This document shows positions 21,158 through 32,562 of a stretch of DNA of 64,000 nt, piece after piece. This DNA is from Eutreptiella sp. 'Long Island Sound 2002'. Taxonomy: Eukaryota; Euglenozoa; Euglenophyceae; Eutreptiales; Eutreptiaceae. Location of the stretch: contig OZ038392.1 in the NCBI GenBank assembly GCA_964036045.1, positions 20,362,090 to 20,426,089 of the forward strand. Reading direction: 5' to 3'. The notes beneath the pieces are model-generated. The model saw nothing but the letters and a program-made list of their open reading frames with translations. It ran no database searches and was not told where the DNA came from. Positions within the stretch are counted from its first letter, which is position 1. Each line of letters opens with the position of its first letter. Position numbers and translations under genes: made by a program.

Positions 21158-22738
21158 ATGACGGGCGACGCCCTGTGGCTCCTCTCGTGGAACCTGCGCA
21201 ACGGCCTCGTGCCGCCAGACCGGTCCCTCCGGGACACACTCCGGCGGCGCCGGGGGCCGGCGGCCTGCACCGACAAAGAGCACCTCATCACCGGCATGCT
21301 GCCCCAGGAGGGGGGCTTTGCCATCATGCTCCAGGAAACGGGGATCGCCACCCGGGCGCAGGAGATGCACGTGGCCGCGGCGCTCCGGGACAAGGGGTGC
21401 ACCACCTTCTTCAGCAGCCGGCTGGCGGAGACGGGAGCCACCTCCACCTCGAGAGGGGGGGGCCTCCTCACCGCGGTCAGCAGCAAGTACGTGGCGGAGC
21501 ACGAGGTGCTCAGTTTCAGGGAATATGTCCCCGGGAAGGCCGCGGCCCTGGAGATCCGCACGGGCGGAGGAGGTCTCACCCTCATCAATGTCCACGGGCC
21601 GCAAGCAGGCTGCTCCCCCTGGGCGGGACGGGCGGCGTTCTGGGCCGACTTACAAATGTATACCACGGCACGCAGCCTCGGCGGGAGGCACCCGGTGGTC
21701 ATCGCCGGCGACACCAACATCTACATGGATGTCCCCGCCAACCCGGCCATGGAGCATTTCCGAGCGGGCTGGGAGGCCTGCGGTTTCCGAAGGGCCGCGG
21801 CAGGCGGCAAGGAAGACATGACCCCCACGCTCCACCCGTCCCGGCACAGGGTGGACACCTTCCTGGTCAACGAGCCCCTCCTGCCGTGGTCCCTGCGGGA
21901 AAGCGTCTGGGCTCGCGGCATGGCACACCCCCAGGTGGTCGGCTCGGACCACCTCCCGGTCCGCCTGGCACTACCGGGTCTCCTCAGCGCAGCAGGGCGC
22001 GCGGCGATGCCCAGCCCCTACAGCCACACGGAGGGCCGCCTCCTCCCGTACGACGCCGAGGCCGCACCCGTCCAACACTGCCTGTGGGCGGCGGTCACCG
22101 CCGCGCAGGATGAACCCTCCCTGGCGCCCTGGCTGGGTCCCGCAGAGCAGCACGACTACGGGTCCATGCCCGCGGCCGCGGTGGACAAGGTGTTCGAACA
22201 CCTCCACGCGACGCATGACGCCCTGGCGCGCGTGGTGGGACGCCGGCAGCCGTCCCCGGCGGGGACGGACCCGGCGGAGGGGGACCTCCCGGAGCGCAGA
22301 ATAAAGCTCCAGGCAGCGGTCCTCCGCTATGACACCCTGGCAGCGCGCGCGCCGGCAGCGTACCAGGCGGACGCGGCCAGGCATGGCATCCGGTCCGAGG
22401 CGGCGCTCCCGCTCACGGAGGAGCTGCAGGGTGTGTCGCCCGGATTCCGCCCGACCACGCAGGGCCAGCTCCAGGAGGAGCTGGAGAGGCAAGCAGCCGC
22501 CCTCGAGGAGGACATTCGCCAGCTCCGCGCCCTCCTGGCGGCAGACCGCAAACGCGCCATCAAGGACTTCTGGCGCCGCCACGCCCCCGACATCGCCCAG
22601 CGATGGAAAGCCGTGCGGGGAGCCATAGAGGTAGAGGCCCCGGGCCCGTCAGGCCTCTGGAACGTGCGGGTTCCCAACACCCAAACGCTCCTCACGGAGG
22701 CCCACGACGTGATGTTCGCAGTTCGCGCCTTCTGGTGA
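21158..22738 (+). CDS. LINE ORF2, N-terminal part: APE-type endonuclease
   Basis: The ATG follows GGAGGAC, 12 bp after ORF1 stops. The first ~270 residues form an exonuclease-endonuclease-phosphatase domain: LLSWNLR at the start, catalytic QETG near residue 60, LINVHGPQ, GDTN near residue 184 and SDHLPV near 263. In LINEs this enzyme nicks the target DNA to prime reverse transcription. A linker with helical, charged sequence follows. The frame meets TGA 22736-22738, but continues open in the same frame into the RT (ELYDKRPVDL). The stop is therefore an internal lesion or recoding site within one large ORF2. Confidence 0.85.
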   Translation: MTGDALWLLSWNLRNGLVPPDRSLRDTLRRRRGPAACTDKEHLITGMLPQEGGFAIMLQETGIATRAQEMHVAAALRDKGCTTFFSSRLAETGATSTSRGGGLLTAVSSKYVAEHEVLSFREYVPGKAAALEIRTGGGGLTLINVHGPQAGCSPWAGRAAFWADLQMYTTARSLGGRHPVVIAGDTNIYMDVPANPAMEHFRAGWEACGFRRAAAGGKEDMTPTLHPSRHRVDTFLVNEPLLPWSLRESVWARGMAHPQVVGSDHLPVRLALPGLLSAAGRAAMPSPYSHTEGRLLPYDAEAAPVQHCLWAAVTAAQDEPSLAPWLGPAEQHDYGSMPAAAVDKVFEHLHATHDALARVVGRRQPSPAGTDPAEGDLPERRIKLQAAVLRYDTLAARAPAAYQADAARHGIRSEAALPLTEELQGVSPGFRPTTQGQLQEELERQAAALEEDIRQLRALLAADRKRAIKDFWRRHAPDIAQRWKAVRGAIEVEAPGPSGLWNVRVPNTQTLLTEAHDVMFAVRAFW

Positions 22739-25700
22739 GAACTGTATGACAAACGCCCGGTGGACCTCCCGGGCTTCCAGGCAGTCCTCGGCCGCCACGT
22801 CCCCCGGGTCCCTGAGGGGGCCTGGACACAGGTCCAGCAGTACTCCATGCAGGACCTGAAGTCCGCCCTGGACAAGGCCGACGGCAAGGCCCCAGGTCCC
22901 AACCACGTGGAGGCCCGTTTCATCAAGGCCCTCCCAGCACCCGTACAGTGGCTCCTGGTCCATTCCTACCGGGCCATCCTCCGCGGCGCCCCGCCGCCGA
23001 TGCACTGGAGGGACGCGCACATCTGGCTCAGCCCCAAGGTACCGGGCTCTGCCAGACTGGACGACTACAGGCCCATAGCCCTGGGCCAGCTGGACATGAA
23101 GCTGCTCACGGGCCCCCTCACCCAGCGCATCACGGGAGTGCTCACACTTCACGGAGTGGTCAGCGACTGGCAGCAGGGGGCCCTCCCTGGCTCCAACACA
23201 GGCCCCCCGCTGTTCATGGCGCAGCGGCAGCTCCATCGGGGAAGGCCCAACTACGTCTTCTCCTTTGACGCCCGCAAGGCCTTCGACACCGCCCCACACG
23301 GCGCCCTCCACCTCATCCTGCGCCACCTCTCCGTGCCGCCAGACGTCATCGACCTCCTGCTCTTCCTCCACACGTGCGCCAGGCTGCGCATCGTCACAGC
23401 ACACGGGCTAACGCAGCCCGTCTACATGCTACGCGGCGTCCGGCAGGGCAACCCTGAGAGCCCCCTGCTGTACGCGCTCCTCCTGGAGCCCCTGCTCAGG
23501 GCACAGGGGCACCGCCTGCGCCCGCCGGGAGGGGCCGAGCACGGCCTCATCCAGGCCTATATCGACGACCTGCTGGTGGTGGCCCACACGCTGCAGCACT
23601 TTGTCGAGGGCGTGGAGGCCGTGGCCGCGTACCTGGGGATGATGGGCATGGAGCTCAACCCCCGCAAGTGCGCCATGGCCACCACGGAGGGGGTCTCGGG
23701 CCTGCAGCTGCGCCTCTGCCCCCACCTGGAAAACCCGTGGCACTGGGTACCAGCGGCGGACTCCGTCCCCTACCTGGGACTCCAGCTGCAGCCGGACGGG
23801 GAGTTCTCCCTGCAGCGCAAGCACCGGCTACGCCTGGCGGCGGTGCACCACTGGTGCCTTAACACCCTCGCGCCACCGAAAGTGGTGCAGGACGTCATCC
23901 TGGTGATCCTCGGGGGGGTGACGCAGTACGTCGCCCCTTTCATTGCCGACGACTCCGACACTGCACGCCACCTGGACCACATCACGGTCCAGGTCGCGAA
24001 CGACAGGGCGCGGTACTCCTTCGACGCCTCGCGGGACAGCCTGCAGGATGACCGGACCCTGGGGCTCACGCGGGTGCCCACGCGGTGCCAGCAGGCAGCG
24101 GTGGCCCTCGTGGGTACACTGGTCCACCACCGCGCAACCTCCGTGCGCGCCGAGGTCACCAAGATGTTCTGGGAGATAGCCGGCGCGCACGGAATATGTC
24201 CCGAGGTGCACTACCCCGTCCCGGAATTCGCAACTCTGGCGGGAGGCGACTGGGTCCACCGCATACCCCGGGCCCCGGCCGCCCTGGGAGTGGGGCTGTA
24301 CAACCCCATCGCGTGCCCCAGGGCGGCCCATGTCCAACTACAGTCCCCGCCGGGCAACATCGTCACGCTGCGCACCGCCAAGCTGCGACACCGCAACACG
24401 TGCCGCCTGACAGTGCCACACACAACGCCGTTGCATGGGTACCACGGGCCACGCCACCCCTTCCCCGACAACGACGATCCGTGGCCGACGGCGGTGCGGG
24501 AGTGCCTCAACCAATGCGCCGATGAACACCTCCACTATTGCCGCGGTGAGCAGGAGCCCACCAACCACCCCGGGTGGCGCGACGCCCTGGCCAACCTCTT
24601 CCACACCACCGGCACACGGGACCCCCGCCTGAGACTCGTCCACCCCACGAGGGCTAAGCAGGACGCCCACACCGGCCCACGGGTGACCCCGGACGGCCTG
24701 CACCTCCACGTCGGGGGCTACTGCCTCCGGGACGGCCTATCCCCCCCCACGCGGGGGGCGGCGTACCACCCGCCGGCAGCCCTCATGTACATCCTCCGCG
24801 GCGTACTCGCGGAAAGCGAGCACCAAGAGCCTAACGCGGACGTTGCGTGGCCAGAGCCCCTGCGCCCCCGGCCCCACGCGCCGACGCCGTTGTGGTTGGT
24901 GACCACGGACGACCAATGCACCCAAGCGACGGGGCAAGCGCAGCTCCGGGCCGAGTGGGTAATAGTGCAGGTGGGGGCAGGCCAGCCCGAACCCCGTGGG
25001 CCCCCCCGTGGCACCGCCCTGCTGGTGGCTACGGGGGTGCCGCACGACCCACACATGGCGGTACACGCGTTGGAGGACCAGCCGGAGGACACGGGACACC
25101 TGGTGGTGCACCAGCGCGGGGGCCCGGCGTGGCTCAAGGAACATGTGACGGCGCTACGGTCCTGGGCAAGCACAATCACCAGAGCGGAGATCCGGCTGCA
25201 CGACCACCCGGCGATCAGCCCAGGCGACACCAGGGCGCTGAGCGTGGACCAACTGACCCCCAGCCACCCCGACGTCCGGTGGCACTCCGCCGACCTCAAC
25301 GCGGGGTGGCTCAGCCCCACCGGATACTACTGGATCCCGGAGGCCTGGGGACACACCTCCTCTGACGCGTCCGGGGGCGGACCCTGCAAACACGCCACCA
25401 GTGTCGCTCTCGCCGCCGACCTCACCCGCACGTGGGCGGTGGCCATCTCGGGCACGGTGCCCGACGGGGAGGGGTTGGCCGCCTCCCTCCCCCTACAATA
25501 CGGTGCCCACCGACCATGGGTCCACACGGTGGACGCCGAAGTCATCCTCCACCTCCTGCGGCACGCAGATCACGAACGAACCACGGGGGTCCCCGCGGGT
25601 GCAGCGGAGGTGGTCAACCAGATGCCCCTGAGGTGGCTCCGGGACAGCCTGTACGCGCGAGGGCAACACGCCGGGCACCCGTTCTGGTACGTCCGAGCCA

Positions 25701-27488
25701 CCTCGCACCACAGTGACGCCCTACTGCACAAGGCAGACTGGGCGGCGTCCCAGGACACCGGCCTGCAGAACACGCCCCCGGACCCTGGCCACGCCAAACT
25801 CATTGTCGCCGGCCGTGACGGCGATCTCGATCTACGGCCCCCCACGATGCGGCTGCTCGGCGAGGTCGCGCAACGGGCGCAGACGGACCATGCGCTGACG
25901 CACCGGGGACACACACCTTTGGGCTCGGCCCACGCCACGACCTATGTCCACGCCCGGGACCTCACTGCGGCGGCCACCAACCGCCGGGCGCTGCGGGCCC
26001 GAGACGGCCACACGCCGGTGCAGCGCAGGCTCCGCGTCCGGAAGGAGCGGCTCTCCGACGTCGCCATCGTCCCACAACCATGCCTTTTCTGCGGCGGCCC
26101 GGAGGAGACCCCGGTGCACATGCACGTGGGATGCGCCCACTCACGGCTCCTCTGGCCCCACTACCGCCAGACGGTACACGAGGCGGCCCGCCACCTCCCA
26201 CCTGGGGACAAAGCCCTGTGGGTGGCCTCGTGGCGCTCCGCAGGCGCCACGTGGACGGAGGTGTTCTGCTCCGGACTGGTGCCCGAGGACGCGGAGGCGC
26301 AGCTCCGCGCCATAACCCGATACGGCCCGCCGGGAGGGACCTCGGTGGACGATTTCCTCCACCACATCCTCCGGCTGGGGGACTTCGCGTGGGAGCTTCG
26401 CAACCACCGGCTGGAGCAACTCCTCCGCGAGCCCCAGAGCGCGGCGGCCCGGGCGCACCGGTGGCTCACTGCGGCGGAGGGCGGCCACCCTCCCCCTCCC
26501 CCGCGCCCTTACAAGGACTTCGTAGCCTCCCTCCGTGTTGTGAATGGCACTCTGGAGTGCCCGCCCCAAGAGAGCCCCCACCCGTACCAGGACCTGCCGG
26601 GGGGGTTCTCGAGGCACCTACAAGACGCCCTCTTCCCACCGTGGATCATCGGGCGCGGCTCCATGACCGCATGGGAGGCGGGCATCGTGGGTGAGGAGTG
26701 GGCGCGCCAGTGGAGCCCGTGGTGCGCCGCCACGCGCGCCCCGGAGACCCCTGCGCAACGATACGCCGCCATCCCGCTCCAGGGGTGGGGGCCGGACACC
26801 CGGGCGAGACCCACCATGATCCGCGGGGCGGGGCCTGACCACCCGTGGGACGCGGCGACGGGGGAATGGCTGCAGGCGGCCCCGGGGCCGCAAACGGGAT
26901 GGACTGGGGACGTGTCCTCACTCGTCAGGACACCTGTCCCGCCCCGCATCGTCCTTCACGCCGCCAACGTACTCCGGGCTACGGAGATACCCACGCGGGG
27001 ACACGCTGCGGCCACCGTCCGGTGGCACCCCCCAGAGGACGGGGCCGCCCAACTCACTGTGGCGCACTTCAAAGCTGGGGGGCCGGTATACGACGACGCC
27101 CTGTCCCGGCTGGGCGACACCCAGGGGCCCTTGCTCCTCATGCTCCCCACCGGCATTGCAGCCGCGCTGCGCCAGGAGTTAGATGGCTGCGAAGGGCTGC
27201 GAGTGGGGTGGGAGGCAGTCGCGGACGGCACCCTGCTGGCCCTCCTCCACAGAGACACCGCGAACGGGTGCCGATGGGATGCGCTGACGCCCCACCTCAC
27301 CGGGCGCCACGTGTACATGGCGAGCCCCCCCCAGGGGCACCCCCGCCCGGCGTGGGACGACCTCATCGCCGCCTTCCACGACCACGGGATCCTCCCCGAC
27401 GACACGTGGCAGGAGGTCCAGCGGAAGACGCTTCGCAAGGACTACCGGCGCCGCGTCCGCGCCCGCCTGCTGGAGATCCCGGACCCCC
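22739..27488 (+). CDS. LINE ORF2, central part: reverse transcriptase, RNase H, CCHC
   Basis: It continues ORF2 in frame. RT blocks are in order: GKAPGPNHVEA (22885), DDYRPIALGQ, FSFDARKAFDTA (motif A, about 23258), GVRQGNPESPLLY (motif B), YIDDLLVVAH (motif C, about 23558), GMELNPRKC and PYLGLQL. An RNase H-like domain follows at about 25355-25750 (SSDASGGG, TVDAEVILHLL, HKADWAAS). A C-x2-C-x8-H-x4-C knuckle (CLFCGGPEETPVHMHVGC) lies near 26085. About 450 further residues are unassigned. The frame is cut at 27489 by F's LTR, whose GTAAG supplies a stop. The true continuation is at 38485. Confidence 0.88.
27484..27488. repeat. Target-site duplication of element F, left copy
   Basis: CCCCC precedes the 5' LTR and recurs at 38480-38484 after the 3' LTR. 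A homopolymer is weak evidence alone, but ORF2's frame resumes exactly when one copy and F are removed. Confidence 0.75.
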
Positions 27489-28022
27489 CGTAAGTGCGGC
27501 TAACCCCCATCTGCTCAGATTTTCGCAGATCTGCCCCAGATTGGCTACATTTTGGTCATTTTCTCTGCTTCGGCGGAATTGCCGCCCCGCAGCTCAGTCT
27601 CAGGATCAGACCTATATATTTCTGATGTGCCGGATCTGATTCCGCGGTCCATTCATCGTAAATCCGCGGCGTTCCGATCATGTACCCGGAATCGCCATTT
27701 GCCGCTGACGCGCGTGCGCGAGCCAGATCGGCCAAATATTTTTTCACAATCGGATTCATATAAATCTTTTCAGATAGATATGGACACTCAGATGTACTTA
27801 GGAATATCCGCATCAATTTTCTTCATAGACTGGGATTTTTTGCCGGATAACAATCAGCATGGATCTTGCCTCCGTTGTCGCCGCTCTTGCCTCCGTTGGT
27901 GTCCGTGTATCCGGTTCTGCCCCCAACAGCAGCGTTCAGGTCGACTCCTCACGTGCCTGCCCACCTGGTCTTGCCGGCCCTGAGCCCTCCGGCACCATCC
28001 ACGACCTAGGGCAGCACTTTCA
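27489..28022 (+). repeat. Element F 5' LTR
   Basis: It runs to the TTTCA that precedes the primer site. The first base is C where the 3' LTR has T, so the canonical TG...CA ends were probably TGTAAG...TTTCA. TATATAT at 27613-27619 may be the TATA box. The gag ATG at 27859 lies inside the LTR. Confidence 0.9.
27613..27619 (+). promoter_or_regulatory. Possible TATA box in F 5' LTR
   Basis: TATATAT lies 125 bp into the 534-bp LTR and about 240 bp upstream of the gag ATG. It is conserved in the 3' LTR at 38070-38076. No start site can be fixed from sequence. Confidence 0.35.
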
Positions 28023-30891
28023 TGGTAGCAGAGGCTACCTGAATGTTGCTTCAGTGGCATCCCATCCACAGCCCGCTCCCCAGTACGGCCCCGTAGACCC
28101 CGCCGCTTCTGGAGAAGTAACGATTACACTGCCTTGGTGCTGTGCGAACGAGGCTTTGAGAGGAATGCCTTGCGCAAGTCCAAGCTGCCCAAGAAGGGCG
28201 CACACCAGCAGCTGTGGGGACCCAGATTACCATCATCCCAGTCGAAACTGGCCATTGAGCAGCTGGAATCCGCGGGCCTACGACGATGGCAATGCTCCGG
28301 TGGAGCTTACGGAGCTGACAGGTACCAACATTCCTTACGCATGTCCAACATTTGAGACCATTGACGCCAATCTGAACGACATTGAGATGGGCGGTCCAGG
28401 TGAGGTACCTAGCTATAATCGACCAGCCTCTTGGGCACACTGGAACGACCATTTGTCCCCAGAAGTGACCCGTAACCTTGAGGCCCTTGAGGCCCTTTGT
28501 TACTTAGCCTCGTCTAAGCTGATCGAACAAGAAAGAATCGCCTCTGATTTTTTAACGGAATATTTTTTCCTCCTTCAGAACGAAATTAATACCAGGATGT
28601 GGTGGCGTTCTCAAGAAGATGACTCTTTTGCCATTTTTTTGCAGATCTGGGAGGCAAGCCCCTTCCCGAAGGAGAAGGTCCGGGCACCTGTTCCCGGGCC
28701 CTCCGCCCCTCATCCCCCTGTTTCCATCCGCGACGATCTAGCCGCCGCGGTTGAGGAGGGAATTTTAGAGGCGGCCAGGCAGGCAAGCCTGGAAATCAGG
28801 GCTGAAGGAGCTCCCCAAGTGGACTCCTGGCTGCGGACCACCGAGATCAGCGGTCCTACAGCCTGCTCAGGCCCTTCAGGACACGGCATGTACTGTCCTG
28901 CCGACTGCTCCTGCAGATTCCAGCGAGATGCTGAGCTCCAACAGCTCAAAGATCAAATGCACCTCATCATTCAAACGCTGGGAACAAAAAATCTTTTCAA
29001 GACGCACATGCGGTCTGAGGGCGCCTCATCGGTGGAACAAGCAACAGAGCCATCGGAGGAGGCGACAGAAATTTTTTCAATTGCTCCTTCGGTGGACTCC
29101 AGGACCTCCGATGCAAGGATCAGCAGGACCAAGCTAAAGGAAAGGGTTAAAATCTCTCGTTCTGAGAGTAGGACGGCGAAGGCTAGGACTGAGGCTCAGA
29201 ATGCCAAGCGAACTGCCTCCCGTACTGCCCCTCCTGCTGCTGATTCCAATACCTTAGCCCAGCTGTTGCTCGCCCAGACCCTCGCCGGAGCTGGTGTGGC
29301 GAATGATGCCGCCAAGGTGTCTGCCATTACGGCCGGTGTTGGGCTGGATTCGCTTCTTAACCCTACTTCCTTGCGACTTCGTCAGGTTGCCAAGCAACCG
29401 AAGTATAATGGGAACCCCCGACGTTGGCCTCAGTTCCAACGGGAATTTAAACTGTGGGTTAAGACTCAAAAACTCCAAGATGATCAGTTCCTGATGGCCC
29501 TCTTGGATTGCCTTGAGGGAGCGCCGGCCAACACTTGGCTCAGGACTTGGAGTGATCGCGAGGATACAAGTTCCCCCCTTACCTTTGATGAAGTGTGGGA
29601 ACAGTTGGAGGTACGTGGATCCCGGCTGCCAGAGGACCACTACCACCAAATGTTGAAGAATTTTCCTTCATTCTCCCGATTAATTTTGCACGAAGTGCAA
29701 GACAAAAAACAGCGCTTCTGGAATTTAGTGGAAGAAGCTGAACATTCAGGCGAAAAATTTTCTAGTGCCGAGCTGAAAAGTCTGATTTTTGACAAGATCC
29801 CCTCAGAAACTGCCGCCACCCTTCGGAACAAACAGTCCGAAGAAAAGGTCAAGACCTGGTGGGCGGAGGTGGAAGGCTTCGATGCCTCTGCCAACAAGTT
29901 TTCCGTCAGGGAGGCACTTCAAAAGTGCTCCCCCACGTCCTTCTCCAAGGCGAAATTCACTGAGGAGACGTGGAAAATCAAGTTTCATGAACACGAGGAT
30001 CGGGACTTGTTTGTCCAAGTCCTCAACAGGGGAGTCAGCTTCCATGGCCAACGCCTGAAGGCAAAAAACTGGGTGTTTTCGTACACCCCGAAGGAACTCT
30101 GGGAGGAGGTTGAGCGGCTCGCCGACGCCGCCAACCAGAATTTCAATGAGGGTCTTGGGGGAAACAAGAATACCCAGCAAAACACCCAAAATGGGGCCCA
30201 AAAGGGCAACAAAAAGGTGAATGACACCCGGAATGTTCAGCAGCACTGTAGCATCTGCCTTCTTTTAGGTTCTACGAACCGAGCTAAGACGCATTCTACT
30301 GATAATCACCGATGGTCTCCTTAAGATCACAAGGTGATTGGTGAAAATATCAGTAATTCGCAGAATTCAGACAAGAATGACAGACAGGTGCACGGTGGGA
30401 AGGCTGGAAAAGGGAATCCGACCCCCTCCGGTGGAAACAAAAATCCTGGAGGCCCTGGCGGGTCCCAAGGCACAGGAAATCGGACTCCATCCGGCTCCGG
30501 TGGGCAGCCGAACGGCCAGAAAAATCCCAATAGCAACGCCGGAGGCGGAAATCGAAATCCAGGCCAAACCCCTCAATCCGGTGCAAACAAGGGAAATGCT
30601 CTAGGATTCCAGGGTAAAGGTAAGGGAAATCCTTCGGGAACCCCTTCCTCTGGTAAGGGCAGAGGGCGTGGCGAAGGTGGAGGTCCATCATCCGGCGGCC
30701 GTGGCCGTGGACGTGGAAAGGGCAACCATCGTGTGGATCAGGTCTCAGGTGCAGATCACGTGTCCGATGCGGACCGAGATTATGAATTAAATGCCTTGAA
30801 TCCAGCAGATGATCCGCTCCAAGATGAGTGGGTCGACGAATCAGGGTGTGTCCATAATGTTAACGCAGCCACTGGAGGTCAGAACGCCTAG
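27859..30891 (+). CDS. gag: Element F gag
   Basis: The ATG lies in the LTR and the frame passes through the primer site, as Ty1 gag also starts in its LTR. A capsid-like region at about 29400-29900 includes WPQFQREFKLWV, LLDCLEGAPANTWL and IPSETAATLRNK. A Cys/His cluster (HCSICLLL ... HSTDNH) lies near 30240-30310, followed by a basic Gly/Arg region (GRGRGKG near 30700). An in-frame TAA at 30322-30324 falls within this region and looks like a mutation; the natural end is TAG 30889-30891. That TAG is followed by GGGAGC, and the protease continues in the same frame, which suggests readthrough. Confidence 0.8.
28023..28037 (+). promoter_or_regulatory. Primer binding site of element F
   Basis: TGGTAGCAGAGGCTA directly follows the LTR and resembles the TGGTATCAGAGC primer site complementary to initiator tRNA-Met. 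B (GGTAGCAGAGGC) and E (GGTAGCAAGAGGC) have the same motif after their 5' LTRs. Confidence 0.7.
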
Positions 30892-32562
30892 GGGAGCCAC
30901 GAAAATCGCCCCTCCCCAGGCGATTTGAGGCATGATCCCCAGATTCCTTCTCGACCACTACTTGATGTAGGGTCGCGTGTCTCCTCTCCCCTGGATCCGG
31001 CAGCGGATCCTTCTGTTGTAGTGGACGAGGTTGGTGTACAGTCCAAGCACAGGGCCCGTCAGTTTGTCACAAAGCTGTGGGTCTCTGATTGCAAGGGCAA
31101 TTTCCACCTCGCCACTTGTTTGTGTGACAATGGATCGGAGGTAAATCTCCAATCCAATTCTTTTTTGCCTGACGACTGCGTGTTTGATTCGCCTCATCCT
31201 GTTACCCTCGAGGGAGTTTCTGGACATTCTCTCGCAGGTGGGCAACGCGGTTGTTATATATCAACTCATTTGGTCGCTCAAGACCTTTGGGAAGATGGCA
31301 ATGTGGAGGAAGTTATCCTTAAGGATGACTACTTCTATCGTGCCGACATAAAGTATGACCTTTACTTGGGCCATCCTTGGCTTCGCAAGAACAGGGTGGC
31401 GCCCGTAGGTCATCGGCGTTGTTTTTTGCTGGAGTCGGGTCCCTTGGAGCGTCCTGAATTTCGTTTTTTGCACGCAGGGTTTAAAAGTGCAGAAGAATTT
31501 TTGAAGCAAAAGGTTACACCAAAGTTTGGCGAAGATGTCACCATTGCAGAGGTGAATGGGAGTGCCGATTACTCCCGAGAGTTAGAATGTCTTCGTAGGG
31601 ACTCGCAGCCACGACGCCCTTCGCGCTGGCACTCTTCATCCTACAGAGTTGTCGACAAATGGCGCGATACAATTTGTGAATATTTTTATGAACACCATTC
31701 CTTTTGGCCACAGTTTGATGCCTTTGCTGACCGCGAGAACAAGCGCTTTGACAAGCACTTTCGCGACGCTTGGACCCATAAATGGGACAAGAAGTTATGG
31801 ATTAATCCTCCGTTTCACTTAGTCCAGCAGGTCATCCACAAAATCAAGCAAGATAAAACCCAGGCGATTTTAGTTGTGCCCTTGTGGGACGACAAGCCTT
31901 GGTTTCAGGAATTGCAAGACATTTGTGTAGATTACATCGAACTTCCCAGGAAGATTAAGCTGTATGCCAGGGACGACACAGGTCCCCTGCCACAGCGGTC
32001 CTGGAGTTCGCTTGCATTCCTGGTGGATGGAAAGCTTTCTGACTCTGATTCTGCTGATTCTAGTACTGATTCCTGTGTTGGGTCTGAATCTGAGGTTGAG
32101 CGTCGTACTGATGATGAATCTATTTTTACTGATTTTTGTCCGTCAGATGCCGAAGGTGATCCAACGTCAAATGGATCCGCCTCGTCTCCCTCTTCCCCAA
32201 TACGATCTACATCCAAAAGAATCTACGGCGCACGGACGACAAAAAAATTTTCTTCGCGCCGCAAATTCAGAGTTTTTTATGAAAAACCCTGTGTGGAAGC
32301 TTTCATAGATCCTTTCGAGGAGCTGGATCACGAAGAGAATCTCTGGAATGTCGACACTCGACCCACCTATCTTCAAGAGGCAGTTGATACGGACCTTTTT
32401 AGGGACATCCGTAAGAAGATTCTTCCTGCCAAGGCCGAAGAAATCGCCAAAGTTTTTTCGACAGTAATTCCTGGCGATCAGGTAAACACACTGAGTTGTG
32501 TTCCAAGAAAAGAGACAAGATTTTTGAGGAACGGAAGGACACAACCCTTTCGGGGAAGTTGA
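30892..32562 (+). CDS. pol: Element F retropepsin-like and Dam-like domains
   Basis: It is read in frame after the gag TAG. The protease-like part (31050-31400) has CDNGSEVNL in place of the usual D-S/T-G-A and YDLYLGHPWL in place of the DIILG motif; Asn instead of Ser/Thr is unusual. At 31640-32040 comes the Dam-like domain: FDAFADRENKR, LWINPPFHLVQQVI with an intact NPPF, and VVPLWDDKPWF. Similar domains are known in DIRS elements. Acidic, Ser-rich sequence follows (32040-32160). The frame ends at 32562, overlapping pol, which lies in the -1 frame. Confidence 0.75.
   Translation, partial: GSHENRPSPGDLRHDPQIPSRPLLDVGSRVSSPLDPAADPSVVVDEVGVQSKHRARQFVTKLWVSDCKGNFHLATCLCDNGSEVNLQSNSFLPDDCVFDSPHPVTLEGVSGHSLAGGQRGCYISTHLVAQDLWEDGNVEEVILKDDYFYRADIKYDLYLGHPWLRKNRVAPVGHRRCFLLESGPLERPEFRFLHAGFKSAEEFLKQKVTPKFGEDVTIAEVNGSADYSRELECLRRDSQPRRPSRWHSSSYRVVDKWRDTICEYFYEHHSFWPQFDAFADRENKRFDKHFRDAWTHKWDKKLWINPPFHLVQQVIHKIKQDKTQAILVVPLWDDKPWFQELQDICVDYIELPRKIKLYARDDTGPLPQRSWSSLAFLVDGKLSDSDSADSSTDSCVGSESEVERRTDDESIFTDFCPSDAEGDPTSNGSASSPSSPIRSTSKRIYGARTTKKFSSRRKFRVFYEKPCVEAFIDPFEELDHEENLWNVDTRPTYLQEAVDTDLFRDIRKKILPAKAEEIAKVFSTVIPGDQVNTLSCVPRKETRFLRNGRTQPFRGS

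Noticed and set aside
32440-32562. Specific -1 slippery heptamer between F protease and pol
   Set aside because: T-runs at 32454 and 32522 are suggestive, but neither fits the X-XXY-YYZ pattern in the right phase.
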